Assembly (NCBI GenBank): GCA_029204225.1
Contig: CM055101.1
Coordinates: 34,103,683 to 34,167,682 of the forward strand
Direction: 5' to 3'
Origin: Diphasiastrum complanatum
Taxonomy: Eukaryota; Streptophyta; Lycopodiopsida; Lycopodiales; Lycopodiaceae
Length of the DNA: 64,000 bases
This document shows positions 22,106 to 33,720 of the stretch, one piece after another. A model generated the notes under the pieces. That model was not told the DNA's origin. It was given only the letters and a program-made list of their open reading frames with translations, and made no database searches. The position numbers were made by a program, and so were the translations under genes. The first letter of the stretch is position 1; the number at the start of each line of letters is the position of its first letter.

Positions 22106-23340
22106 TCTCACCAAGTATGCGCTTACTAAAGCATTTCATCCGGCGAACAGAGAATGCAGTGATGCGTGCTAGTTTCGGGAACATGCAAACTAAAACAGCT
22201 GATAATCCTCCATCTGCTGCTTCCGCCAAGAATTCTTCAGCCTTCAACAGGCGATGGATTCATCCAGACAATCCATTCCCAGGTTGTCCCGTTTCAGATG
22301 TCAATTCCATCCTCGAATTGCTCCATGTCTGGCTGTGTGTCATTCACGGTCGCAGCTTGAACCACACCTCGTTACTAGCAGCCTTCTTGTTTTAGTTCTT
22401 ACTTACACTAACAATCCATATGTATCCAAGGAGAATTGTGGAGTAGCTAGCTACATTGCATTGCAGCTTGTTATGCTTCTTTTCATTCTAATTCAATCCT
22501 CCTCATCACGAATTCCCTGAGGATAATTGGGAAGACTTCCCATGACACTTCATGCCACAATGCACAAGCAGAAACTCAACAGAAGGTATGAAAAAGTTGC
22601 TCTACAAGATCAATCAGCTGACTGAAACATCACTTAAAAAACCAGGAGCTTTAAAACCCAAATTGCAGAGGACAACAGCCAATTAAGTTTACCTCTGTGC
22701 AAGAAACAAAGCATCGAAAGTTGAGGAAAAAGTGGAGCTAATGTCAACAATTACACAACAGGGAGCTGTTATACATACAACTTGTCATATATCTTAAGCT
22801 TGATTCCTAACAATGCTGCATTCTTATGGAACTGAAGAGGCAGGAAATGCCAAAGTGATTACTAGTAGCATAAAGAGCAGTCAATCTGCTCAATGAATCA
22901 GCTAGAAGAAGTAAACTCCCACTAAATGTGGCACATACAGTTAAAAAAGGGCTCTGATTTTAGTTGAATTGAGCTGAAAACCTGAAGAATTAGACGGTTG
23001 TGAGGAGTATTCTGGCGATCTGCCATCGCCAGCACAAGAAATTGCATGAAATCCGAAGGAGCAGAAGAAGATAAAAGAGCAGAAGAAAAGGGAAAACAGG
23101 AAGGAAGAGCGCAAAGCGATGGGGCTTAATGGGCACGGGATATCTCACGCCCGACCAATTACATTGCAGCCACGTGTCACATAACATTATATCCAGTGGT
23201 TAGTAAAAGCAACGTGGTCAAATCTGAATGGCTGAGCCCGGATCCAACGTTGCGGGCTTCAAGCTATCCGTGCTATCAGCAACGAGATCGGGATGGTCGA
23301 AAGTGAAAGGTTGGTGATTTGGACGGTGGGTAAGGTTTGG
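22106..23340 (-). promoter_or_regulatory. upstream/5' region of the membrane-protein gene
   Basis: There is no transposon similarity here. On the minus strand a pyrimidine-rich stretch at about 23110-23040 looks like a 5' leader. It is followed by a short frame starting at the ATG at 23028-23026 that stays open for 34 codons. It could be an upstream exon or uORF spliced to the main exon, but no decisive splice pair is seen. A G-box lies further upstream (23170-23178). Confidence 0.4.
23168..23179 (-). promoter_or_regulatory. G-box / ABRE-like element
   Basis: GACACGTGGC on the minus strand (CACGTG core at 23171-23176), with a CCAAT-type pentamer at about 23153-23158. GACACGTGGC is the classic bZIP/ABA-response G-box. 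It is about 1.07 kb upstream of the membrane-protein ATG, near a possible leader start. Function is inference. Confidence 0.4.
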
Positions 23341-23391
23341 AGAATTAACTCGCGCCACCGCCTTCTTGCCACCCTTTTATTTTTCTCTTGC

Positions 23392-23405
23392 ACCCCCCCC
23401 CCCAC
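23392..23405. repeat. poly-C tract
   Basis: A run of C between two copies of CACCCTTTTATTTTTCTCTT (23369-23389 and 23403-23422), i.e. a short direct repeat around the tract. Confidence 0.85.
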
Positions 23406-23475
23406 CCTTTTATTTTTCTCTTTTTCAAAACAACCCATTGGAAGGAGAGTGATTGCCCATATCCGGTGATGGTGG

Positions 23476-23555
23476 TCTCTTGAGTCTCTTTGATGTTGGT
23501 CTCTTTGAGTCCATACGGGAGTCTCTTTGATGTTGGTCTCTTTGAGTCCATACGT
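23476..23555. repeat. tandem duplication of about 40 bp
   Basis: The unit GAGTCTCTTTGATGTTGGTC-TCTTTGAGTCCATACG is present twice (about 23479-23518 and 23519-23555). It is built from a smaller TCTCTTTGA motif. Confidence 0.85.
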
Positions 23556-23599
23556 GATTCTTGGCTCATCTCATACGGTTTGTAATTTTTTTTTTCGTA

Positions 23600-24540
23600 A
23601 TTTGAAGAGAAATATCAATTTTTTCAATGTTTCGGAGAAGGTGTTATGGTTTGTAAGTTTGTTCAAAGTTTTGGAGGAGGTGTTATCGTTGGATATGTCT
23701 CCTAGAAGTATGGATGGGATGTTTTTGATCAATAAGCGTAGAAAGAAACTTTCTAAGGTTTGAAGAAAATGGTCAATATAGAGCTATTACGTGTATTATG
23801 AATCTAGTGGCTTTGTTGGATGTGGCCGTGATGAATTCTTAGTTTTGTATAATTAATTGTTGGTGTCTCCAGATTTAGGTATGATTTGTATGGTAAACAA
23901 GAACCTTGGTTATCGAGGCAAGCTCTTTCATGAAATGTTTATTAGAAGTAATTTTCACTATATTGTTTGTAGGTTTATTGTAAGGGTAATATGTGAGATG
24001 CTAAAAAGATGTGGTATGATGTTTCTCTCATGTTGACATAATGATTTGATGTTTACTGTTTTTAAACTACGTGCTTCACTTTGAAGATTTGGTATTGCAT
24101 GTTGTCAAGCATTATTTGTTGATAAACATTAGATTTCAATGTATATCTTTGGATGAATGAGAAAATGTTCTTTGGCTGTTGGTTGCAATAGATACAAGTT
24201 TTTGTTTTGCTCTTACTTTAGAGAGTGCATAGTAGTAAACAATGCTTGAGATTCATACCAAATATAGTATGTATCTTGATCCAAATGCCGAAACCATCAC
24301 AAAATATATAATTATTAAGGTAATATTTTGAATAAGAGAAGCCCAAGTTATTATATATTTGTCAGTGTAAATGTTCAGGATTTCCACATAATTCAGCACG
24401 AAAAAAATGTTCTTTCACAATAGGTATTGTTTTGTGGATGTTTTAAAATTTGTTTGGTTAAGAATACTTAAGAGTACACTTGTTGCCATGGATTGTAGTG
24501 TTGTCCTTATGAAAAAACCTTTTCAAAAATTGTGGTAATG
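23600..24540. other. intergenic AT-rich DNA
   Basis: I see no gene, RNA or element in this stretch. Confidence 0.5.
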
Positions 24541-24547
24541 TTTGAAA

Positions 24548-25486
24548 TCATATATCTGCCACTCCATTCTGTTGTGGAGTCCTAGGACGAGAGTACTCCC
24601 TCTTAATCCCATGTTGTATGCAAAAATCTTTGAACTTATTTGAAGTGTATTCCCCTCCATTATCTGATCTCAAGCATTTGATCTTTGTATTGAATTGATT
24701 TTCCACTTCATTCTTAAACTTGACAAATGCAGCAAACACTTCATCCTTGGTTTTAAGAAGATAGACCCAAGTATACCTACTAAAGTCATCAATAAAAGTC
24801 GCAAACATTTTTGCCCCACCATTGCTAGTTGTACTAAAAGAATGAAACTCCGAATGCACAAGTTAAAAGCTTCTTTAGATCTAGAAGTAGATCTAGTATA
24901 AGCAAGTCTATGAGATTTGGACAAGGTACAATGTTCACAAAATGTATTATTTGCAACAAGACTTTTAGGGAAACCAAGAACATGCTCTTTCTTTGCCATT
25001 ACCTCCAAAGATTTGAAGTTGGGAGGGCCCAACCTCTTATGCCAAATTTCTTGGTTTGTCAATTGTTCCCTAGCCATACATCCTTCATTCTTAGAAATCA
25101 CACATGCATCCAGTTTGAAAAGTTTACCATGACTTCTTCCTTTAGAAATCAAGGATCCACACTTACTTATCAAACAGGCATCTCCAATGAACTCAACATC
25201 AAACCCCTTATCAATCATTTGACTAACACTAAGCAAGTTCTTAGTGATTGAAAGAATGTACAATACATTTTTCAAGATTAGCTTTCCTATTTGTTGAAAG
25301 AGAAATAGGAATTGTGCCTATGCCTTTGATGTCACATTGACCATCATTTGCAGTAAAGATGATGATGTTGCTCTCTCCCTCATAAGACAATAAGGATGAA
25401 AAGTATTCCCTATGTCTTGTCATGTCAGATGAGGCTCCACTATCAATCCACCAAGGATCGGTGTTTAGATGTAGATCTAAGATCAC
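24548..25486 (-). pseudogene. copia protease-to-integrase fragment
   Basis: Three overlapping minus-strand frames. The first is the protease loop DPWWIDSGASSDMT (25486-25241). The second is the GAG_pre-integrase and HHCC region with IWHKRLGPPNFKS and CEHCTLSKSHR (25275-24670); the second His of the motif is changed to Pro. The third is the integrase core with FATFIDDFSRYTWVY, RSDNGGEYTS and TPQQNGVA (24859-24548). It ends in the middle of the NGVAER motif. It has no gag, RT or LTR. It is the same family as the plus-strand fragment at 8658-10797; the two overlap by about 180 bp. Confidence 0.88.
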
Positions 25487-25740
25487 TTCACATGAGAATG
25501 TTCCGCATCTTGTTAAGAACCTAAAAACATATTTGCATAATGGTTAAAACCTTCCAGCAAATGCTCCAATCAAATTACATAAGGAGAGCTACTTACATGC
25601 TCAACAAAGTACACCAAAATTTATGCAAAAGATTGTTGACAAGTTGTTCACCCAAAAGGGGATCTTTCATCCAAGTGGGAGCTTTGCTCAGCCTTTTGGA
25701 GAAATACAAAATCACTCAAAGAGTATTTGTCATCCACTTA

Positions 25741-25843
25741 AGGAGAAGGTTCATCCACTTAAGGAGAGTGTTCATCCACAAAGGAGAGTGTTCATCCACT
25801 AAAGGAGAGTGTTCATCCACAAAGGAGAGTGTTCATCCACAGA
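25741..25843. repeat. 20-21-bp minisatellite, five units
   Basis: The unit AGGAGAGTGTTCATCCACAA is repeated about five times with small variants (AGGAGAAGG in the first; ACTTA, ACAA and ACTAA at unit ends). It encodes a repeated CSSTKGE-like string in one open frame, but no protein support exists. Confidence 0.92.
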
Positions 25844-26109
25844 CGTGCAGATTGTCAACAATAGATTGAACAGAACATTGTTAGTATTGAATATGCACAA
25901 GCCTCACAATCAACAAATGATTAGGTGTTATGATCTAATCCAAAATAGATTCTTCTCAGCCTCTGATCTTCAATAGACCTGAAATATGCTTTTGATCCAC
26001 AAGTTCAACTCAACAAACAAAGGTTAGTAAGATATGATCAACAACGTAATGCATAATCATGCTAGAACTTGATCGAACATCCAAATATCACCATAACCTA
26101 AATCATTCT

Positions 26110-26715
26110 TTGGTCGGGCAGTGCGATATTTCATTATAGTCGTTTGTTGTGTTCCCGTGAAGTTGATCTAAAGAACTATCTTTAAACTGATTTACCCATC
26201 TGTATGAATGCTTTGTGTTCGACATTCGAGTGAAATATCCCTTGGTACAATTTTTCACAGTTACTGATAAGAGAAGTATGTAAGTTTGTGAAATGCTAGT
26301 CCCTGCCTAAGGAACTGAGTTATTGATCTATATTCGTGTTAGTAACGAAGATAATTATTTCTAATATATTCACAAACTATTTGAGTTCTTTAGCCATGAT
26401 TGGACTTTAGTTGTTGAGGACTTCTGTCTAGAACACATTAGTTCAAGATTAAGATTAGCTTTTTGTTTGTCCCTATGCGTGTGCATCGAACATAGCACAG
26501 CTCCCTACTGACAACTTAATCAGCTAGAGTGTAATTCATTCGAGCTACTCTGATAACATTTCATTAGCAGAACACTTTTCCTTCAGTTCGATAGAAGAAG
26601 ATTGTTGTTTGGAATTCATTTATCAACACACCACAATACAAGTACTACTGGTTACTTATAAAATGTCTGTTGACAACCAAATTAATATCCGCCTCCATTT
26701 CATTCGAAATAAGTC
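26110..26715 (+). repeat. gypsy LTR fragment (older copy)
   Basis: About 600 bp are collinear and diverged with 28105-28700, inside the LTR at 27541-28815. Shared landmarks are CTAAAGAACTATCTT, GTTGTTGAGGACTTCTGTCT-AGAAC, CTGACAACTTAATCAGC and ATGTCTGTTGACAACCA. It is a truncated LTR of the same family in the same orientation. Confidence 0.75.
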
Positions 26716-26939
26716 AAGTCTGTATTAATTAAGCAGCTTTTGAGCTGTAGACCAATCATTTTGGACTAACCTTGTTCATCAATCATTTTGGACCAATCCT
26801 CTGGAGCAGGGGATCTGTCAACAAGCCTTGCTCTTACTGCATGCTACTAGAAAAATAGATCAAGCACAAAATTAGTGGACGAAAAGACTCTTGAACAAGC
26901 TTGGTCAGGTATCCAGCAATAATTAAGTCAATTTTCATT

Positions 26940-27300
26940 TGTTATTCACCTTCACATAAATGCTACAAGCTTTATGATCTACAAACAAAGAAAGTATTTA
27001 TTAGTAGGGATGTTATCTTCCTAGAAGATAGATTTTCATATTTCAAATCTAAAGTTCAAAATCAGCTCACTTAAGATTTTGAAATCATTACTAATCATGC
27101 ACCAATCATTTCTAGTTCATCAAATTTTGACATACTACTAGTAATGCTCTTCAAGCAATAACTTCTAAATTAGATGATGAGTCCGAAGAGACAGATACAA
27201 CCCTTCGATGGTCGATGAATAGAGTTTGACATCCACCTGATAGGTATTTTCCTTGGGTTGCAAACTAGGGCAAGAAAGCCAAGTTAACCTCCTTATTACA
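26940..27300 (+). pseudogene. copia integrase C-terminal relic
   Basis: A plus-strand frame at about 26945-27080 reads HKCYKLYDLQTKKVFISRDV followed by IFLEDRFSYF, the typical end of copia integrase before RT. A stop follows at about 27079. Further decayed sequence includes an RHPP-like segment near 27225. It is a short isolated relic lying between the two gypsy LTR copies. Confidence 0.6.
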
Positions 27301-27540
27301 TGCTAGAAATTCACCTAACTTTACAAAGGAAGTCACTTTTGCTATGTATTCCACTCTCCCATAGTGAGACGATAGATTATTTCTTGGAGCTCATTGGCAA
27401 TCTCGAGCTACTCCACTATTGTAATGTTCATCATTGTGAGGGAGTGGTAGAATTGTGGTTATAAGTCCATTTGGAGGGCTAGAAATCAAATCTGAGTGAA
27501 TCACTACAAGATAGACCTTTGTGAGTTTCTAGGATGAATT

Positions 27541-28815
27541 GTGATGCCACGAAATTGCTAAAAATGAATATCAACCTAAATATGGCATGATATACTCGAA
27601 TATGAAAATATAAGCTGGATAAATATAAATCATGAAGAGGCCTATATCATTTTTCGAAAATATAACTCCTAAAGACTTGTCTTGTATTTAAGGACAAGAC
27701 CTCTAGAAGTGAAATGCTGCCTTGGATAACCTTTATTGGGTCATCTACGGAAAAAGACTAAATATGAATCGACATATTAAACTAGAGTAATTTAAACTCT
27801 TAGTTAACTATACCTCTCACGGTATAATTGAACATACATTCAACCTAATTATTAACTAGACCTTTTCACGGGAGCGACACACCTGTAGTCTTTAGAGGTG
27901 TGTTTGTTCGCTTCGTAGAACATATATAGACTACACACTTCAGTCTCAATCATCGAGAGAGAAAGAGTTTAGTATTTGTGAGAGATTGAAGAAGTGAATA
28001 GAGTGTCAAGAATTATTCTCCCTTATCTCTGTTCTCCGCACTATTGAGTGTGAGTGATCTTGAGTCTACTAGCAATTTCTACTACATTACATGATTTACT
28101 CTCTAGTCAGACAGACATTTTAGCGCATTACAGTCATTTGCTATATTTTTGTGAATATATTCTAAAGAACTATCTTAAAACAATCTTATTCGTTTGTCGG
28201 GAACACTTTGTATTCGACACTCGAATAACAACTACATTTGGTACAGTCTAGCACGATCATTGATAGAACTATATGTATAGATCTGAGATGATAGTCCCTG
28301 TTTGAGAAATTGAGTCATTGATCTGTGTTCTTGTTTGTGTCAGACATAAGTTTCTAACATACTCTAAAACTATTTGTGTTCTATAACCATAATTTGGACT
28401 CAAGTTGTTGAGGACTTCTGTCTAGAACCAAACAGTTCGCAAATAAGATTAATTATTTGTCGAATCATACAAAAATACATCGAACATTTCTTGAACCTTT
28501 GCTGACAACTTAATCAGCCGAAGTGTAGTACTAACGTACTACTATGATAACATCTCACCTGTAGAACGCATTTCATTCGATTTGATAGAGGCAAGACTGT
28601 TGTTATAGAATTATTAACACTACACACCCCCAACACAAGTAATATTGGTTACTTTCTAATGTCTGTTGACAACCAGAATAACACAAGAATCTACTTCATT
28701 CAAAATAAATGATAATTGTACCAAATATTTAACTTTCAAATGCTATCCTCTTGGGGTTCGACATTAATTACTACAAAATCTATATTATCTTTGTTGGTAT
28801 AGTACGACATATACC
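27541..28815 (+). repeat. Ty3-gypsy 5' LTR
   Basis: It begins TGATGCCACG and ends at a CA near 28815, five to six bases before a gypsy-type primer-binding site. A TATATAGACT TATA-like box lies near 27919. Internal homology to 26110-26715 supports repeat identity. Boundaries are judged from TG/CA ends and the primer site, without a full 3' partner. Confidence 0.6.
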
Positions 28816-28820
28816 AATTT

Positions 28821-28838
28821 TTGGTGCCATTGTCGGAG
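28821..28838 (+). promoter_or_regulatory. gypsy primer-binding site
   Basis: TTTGGTGCCATTGTCGGAG resembles the plant gypsy consensus TGGCGCCGTTGCCGGGGA, apart from a few C-to-T and G-to-A changes. This places the LTR end just upstream and gag just downstream. Confidence 0.7.
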
Positions 28839-28890
28839 ATAGATTAAGAAAGTTAAAAGGAAATTGACACTTCCATCTCCATTCCTAGTG

Positions 28891-30006
28891 TATGTCAGAT
28901 AGAGAATCTCGATTAGAACGATACCGTAAGCTTAGAGAGGAATTTTTACAAAGACAAAGTGTGGGTACCAGTCGAAGAAATCTCGATGAGATCACCACCC
29001 AACTTCTCGAACTCTTACTTAGTTTCGGTATGGAGGTCCTGCTCCACGTTTCACTTACATTTCAATAATCAAGTATGATTATTTTAAAGAAACTACTTTA
29101 GATGATGCAGATAACTATGTCTCGCAATTCGAGTCTATTGCTAATGCAAATAACGAAGGAACTTACGTAGACAAACTACAAATCTTTCCTGGTCTGCTGA
29201 AAAAGCAGGCACGCATATGGCACAGTCAAGTTGAACCAAGCCGTGTAGGAACTTGGTTACTACTGAAAGATGTGTTTCTGAACCAGTTCAGAGAAATCGG
29301 TTATAAATCTAGAATTCTCGGACGTCTGAACAATGTCTAGAAGAAAACTAAAGAATCCCTTTGAAAATATACATGAAAGGTCAAGAATCTTATAGGAAAA
29401 CTAACCAGTGTATATCCCGTGGATATGCAGATCGAATGATTTTTGGCTGATTTATCACCAAAAATTGATTGATATTGCAGACAAGGAGACCACAATAGCA
29501 TGTTTTGAGAATTTTAAGACTTCGAAGCTAGCACGAAAGCCACGCTCAACTAAAAGATCTCGTAAGTCTAAAACTAATTCTTGTGATAGTGAAGATGATT
29601 CAGATACTGAATCAAGTTCCAGTTCTTCAAGCTCAGAGTCTGAAAGCAGTGATTCATCAAAATCAAAAGCCGATAAAGGAGACAAAAAAAGTAATTGTCG
29701 ATCCAAACGAAAGGACAACATGAAAACTATCGAGGATAAGTCGTCAACTTCTAAACTTGAAAAACTTTGAAAGAGTAACATGGTTGATCTTAAAAAAATA
29801 TTTAATGATTTGAAAGTGCCGATCTCTGAAGTTGCAGACAAAAGATCAAAAGCTTCTTCTTCTAACACAAGAATGTGGTGTACGAAATGTGGAACTTCTG
29901 GACATTCCAAGGAAGACTGCACAACTATGAATGTAAAGTATATCGAAGATCCTGCCCATGAGGTACTCTTCATTTTTCAGAATGATGTTAGTACTAATTA
30001 TGTTTA
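28891..30006 (+). pseudogene. Ty3-gypsy gag relic
   Basis: A first frame from the ATG at 28891 (MSDRESRLERYRKLREEF) stops after about 58 codons. Gag core sequence continues in another frame at about 29090-29340 with YVSQFESIAN, ARIWHSQV and LLLKDVFLNQFREIGYKSRI. A Ser/Asp/Glu-rich linker is encoded at 29560-29680. A zinc knuckle CTKCGTSGHSKEDC (C-x2-C-x4-H-x4-C) lies at 29880-29921. It is the head of the element whose LTR is at 27541-28815. Protease and pol are missing, replaced by a copia fragment at 30010. Confidence 0.75.
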
Positions 30007-30009
30007 GGG

Positions 30010-30385
30010 TACTGCAACATCAGTTCAGCAGGATAGACTTGATTAAAAAAGAAGATGAACCTCTTGGTGCACAAGAGTTAATAAGATACAAGAAAAAATC
30101 TAGACTAGAACTTCATTGTATAAAGATGAATGCTAGTAATGATATTTTGAGAAGAGTATCTTTATGTACTAGTGCTAAAGAGGCTTGGGATTTTTTAAGA
30201 ACAATCTATGAATCAAACAACACTTCTAGAGTCCTCATGGTTAGGAATCAAACCCTGCAAAGCATGAGAAGGAGTGATGAAAGTGCACAAGACTATGTGG
30301 TAAGGATAAAACCTCTCAACAAAGAGTTAGCCACTCTCTTGTGGGCAGCCATTTCAGTCTATTGTGTGAGTTATTGGCAAGGTTG
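30010..30385 (+). pseudogene. copia gag fragment
   Basis: The frame reads LIRYKKKSRLELHCIKMNAS, then SAKEAWDFLRTIYESNNTSR and ESAQDYVVRIKPLNKELATL. This matches the middle of copia gag (UBN2-type), as in the intact element III. It shows the in-frame arrangement at the point where elements I and II are frameshifted. It begins and ends abruptly. Confidence 0.8.
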
Positions 30386-31196
30386 ATTTAATTATCATAT
30401 GGAAATCATCTTTGAGAAAAATGATTTATCTTGCAATCTTGAAGTCCTCTCAGACTTCACATTTTCAAATTTCTATCATGATCAGAAGAAGGGAGAAAGA
30501 GCAAGCAGGTAGATGAAGAGAAACAAGTATTTTGAATGAAACAAACTTTCAGCTTACAAAATCAACTATTGACGAGAAAAAAAATGAAACATTGACCTCT
30601 AACTTGACAAATAGTGAAAAACACATAATGTAATGAAAATATTTTGCTCCTTGAGCCACATGGTCATTATAGTTGATTTTTTTGGAGCATTCAATCCAAA
30701 CATAACGTAATGCCAACTAAGATGCTTGTTGTTATCTACAATAGACCTTCCAAGAACAAACATGAGTTTTTTAGAATTTTGCTGCATACCTCCATCATGT
30801 CCTCATTTTATGAGAGAGGGAGATCTAAGTTTTCATGGTCCATTTTTTGTGATTCTTCTCTACAACAACAACGGTCTCACCAGCCAATCATGCAATTGCA
30901 TTCCAATCCTTGTGGGTGTGTTTAAAGGAATTCCTTTATCACTTTATCATTCAAGCCACTTATTAAAGTGCAAACATTATCTATTTTTGGAAGGACTTGG
31001 TTAATCTCACAACCACATATAGTAACCTCCTCATTTGTGAACTTCAAGTAGTGCTTCACAATTAGACCTAAATACTTCTTTCTAAAATTGGTTAGCTTTA
31101 ATTTTTTGCATTTCCAAGAAATAAATGCTATATCATCTTCCATTCCCATAGAATTTTGTGTTTGAATATGTCAAGTGTTCATTAAGATGAAATAGT
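30386..31196. other. unassigned DNA upstream of element II
   Basis: Two short minus-strand frames (31149-30922 and 30787-30599) show no domain I recognise. Before element II inserted, this sequence was contiguous with 43680 onwards. Confidence 0.35.
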
Positions 31197-31973
31197 TGTT
31201 GAAATGAAAAAATAATCCATTTTGACTTTAGGCTTGCAACAAATATTGTACCATGCAAGTATGTTGTTCATAAATGCAAAATGCCAAGTTTGGCCTAGAT
31301 AGAACTCGAGCTACATGGATATGTCATATCTAGATTGATGAGTACAACTTGCATATAGTTTGTAGACATAGAATTAGCAAAATTATGCTTGTAGAAAACA
31401 TGCATTAATTATAAGTGATCCATAGTGACATACAAGGCATGCACAAAGTGTAATGGACACATGCATGATGATTTGTACATTTCTAGCTAGAACTAGCACA
31501 CTTGGAAAAAGTTGGTAGAGTTTCATGCATGAGAAGTGACAAATGTCACACACTCTAGTTTTCACTTTAGATGTCATTAAATGATGGATGGATGTGGTTC
31601 TACCTCGAGCTACCTCAAACTCCATAAATATGTGTAGCTCTCCTCATATTTTGTGTTGAAGAACCAAAGCTTTGTAGCTATCTCATGCCATTTTGGATCC
31701 ACACAGGTTTTGCTTGTTATCTCTCTATCTTTCTCTCTCTAACTCGTGTTGAGACTAATGCTAATACACTGATATCTTGTACTTTTGCTCATTATTGATT
31801 TATTGCTATCATATTCTGATGCTTAGCATGCTAGATTGTGATTAAGCCATATCTTCTGAACTAGATCTTGTTAATCAATCTAGAATCAGGTTATTGTGCT
31901 AATCACAAAGCTTAATTAGATCCATCATACTTGTGGACATTCCCCACACATGTGAATTCTGGAAAATTTGTCA
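31197..31973 (+). repeat. 5' LTR of element II
   Basis: 777 bp, TGTTGAAATG...AATTTGTCA. A 15-bp stretch present in the 3' LTR near 43083-43098 is missing here. Confidence 0.95.
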
Positions 31974-31986
31974 TGGTATCAGAGCC
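31974..31986 (+). promoter_or_regulatory. primer-binding site, element II
   Basis: TGGTATCAGAGCC directly after the LTR; initiator-Met tRNA type. Confidence 0.92.
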
Positions 31987-32740
31987 AAATTGAGCTTTGC
32001 ATGCTAACATCTCTGATTGTACAAGAAATTGAGAGCTAATTCAAGCAAAAAATAGTTTTGCACTTTTTCTCACCTTTCTCTGAAGTGTATTTGGATCATA
32101 TCGGATTGGAACTGAATTTTTAGACCTGAATATTGGTAGTAGGGAATTTTGGAATTCCGCACGTGTGAAAATCAGAGATTTTCAATCCCTTTTAATTCCT
32201 TGCTTGTGGATCCAAAGATAGTGGTGTTTAGCTTGATGGAAAGCTTATGATCTATACTTTCCATAAAAATTGAAACCAAATCAATCTGATGTGCCTATCA
32301 AGAGTTATAAGCTCTTAAAGAGGATAGGGATAGGTCCAAAATCCGAGTGACAACATTTTGATTTGATTCAACCTTGCTTTGTTCTGAATCCATTGTTTTG
32401 AGCATCCTACACAAGAAACTGAAGATCAAGACTAATTTTGAAGTAATTGAATACCCTTTGAGTCTTCTGAGTGTCAATAGTGTTTTCTTTTGATACATTT
32501 CACACATGCCAAAAGTAGGATTCAAACTAGCCAAAGTGTCTCAATCCACTTGTGTGTCTGATCTAGATAACTTGTCTTGTGGAATATTTGAAATCCATCT
32601 CAAATAAAGTTGCAAGTGTTTCACATAGGAAGGTAGTACATCCTTGAAACTACCTATAGTGAAAGAGAGCAGCAACTTTAAGTCTGATTGGAACAAGCTC
32701 AGACATATTGCAGTCCAATAACTAAGAAGTCTTCATCAAA

Positions 32741-33720
32741 ATGTCACCTTTGGGAGGATATCTTCTAGAAGCAAATGAAAGACTAAACACTTCTAATTAC
32801 TCAATTTGGAAGTTCAGAATGGAGTCTATCTTGATACTCCAGGATGTTATGGACATTGTGCTTGGTGTTGAGGAGGAGCCTCAAGCACAGGCTGAAATTC
32901 CTAAGTATAGGAAGAGAGCTAGAATGGCTCTACATTTCATTAAGATGAATGTATCTTATGAAATTCTGAGAGAGATAGGATCTTGCACTACAGCCAAAGA
33001 AGTTTGGGATGCACTTAAGTCCATCTATGAAGCAAAGAATACTTCTATAATACTCACTCTTAAGAATCAGATTTTCCAAATTTCCAAAGAAGTGAAGAGA
33101 GTGCATCAAACTATGTTCTGAGAGTTAAAGATTTACATAGAGAGCTTTCCTATGTTGGTGTTACCATTAACCAAGATGAGCTAGTTCAAGTCATTTTAAA
33201 TGGCTTGAGAGATGACTATGATAATCTTGTTCAGTCTTTTGCCATTAAGGAGGAGTTGCCTAATCTCGAAACTCTCCAAGGAATTCTTATTTCTGAAGAA
33301 TCTAGGCAAAGCTATAAACTTTCCAGGATGAACAAACTCGAGCATGGTGGAAGTGACAAAGCCCTCTTTGTCAAAGACAAGCATAAAGGAAGGAGTAAGA
33401 ACCAGTTCTCTCAAGCATCCAACAAAGACAAAGCCAAAGATCAAGACAAAGATGGTGAATAGGATGATTCATCTCATCCTTCTACTTCAAAGACCAAGAA
33501 GAAGAAAGTGAAGTGTTTCTTCCGTGGCAAGAAGGGGTACTATGCCTCTAATTGCTTTAAGAAGAAAAACCAACTCAAGCAAGCTAATCCCTCCAAAGAG
33601 ATTGAAGAAGATTCAGTTGCAAGTGATGGAGAAGGATCACTTATGGTGTCTAGTTTTTCTTCATCACCTTTCAAGAAAGATGGAGCTTGGTACATAGATA
33701 GTGGAGCTTCTTCACATATG
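32741..33720 (+). pseudogene. copia gag-nucleocapsid-protease, element II
   Basis: ATG at 32741 opens gag (GGYLLEANERLNTSNYSIW). A missing base near 33085 leads to a stop at 33121, identical in position to element I. The gag frame resumes at 33122-33462, then meets a stop in the DGE segment. The zinc knuckle (33513-33555) reads CFFRGKKGYYASNC: a ligand Cys has become Arg and the ligand His has become Tyr. Protease begins WYIDSGASSHM and meets a stop at 33721. Leader length before gag is about 755 bp. Confidence 0.88.

Noticed and set aside
22103-22114. Start of the membrane protein at 22114
   Set aside because: The codon there is TTG. The first ATG in frame is at 22105, and a stop lies upstream.
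21997-22395. 132-codon plus-strand frame opposite the membrane-protein gene
   Set aside because: It is a shadow frame; only the minus-strand frame has a sensible topology and family-like motifs.
25741-25843. CRISPR-like array
   Set aside because: Units are contiguous 20-21-bp repeats with no unique spacers, in a plant genome.
27497-27510. CACTACAAGA sequence as a second CACTA end
   Set aside because: There is no matching opposite terminus or subterminal array nearby; probably chance.
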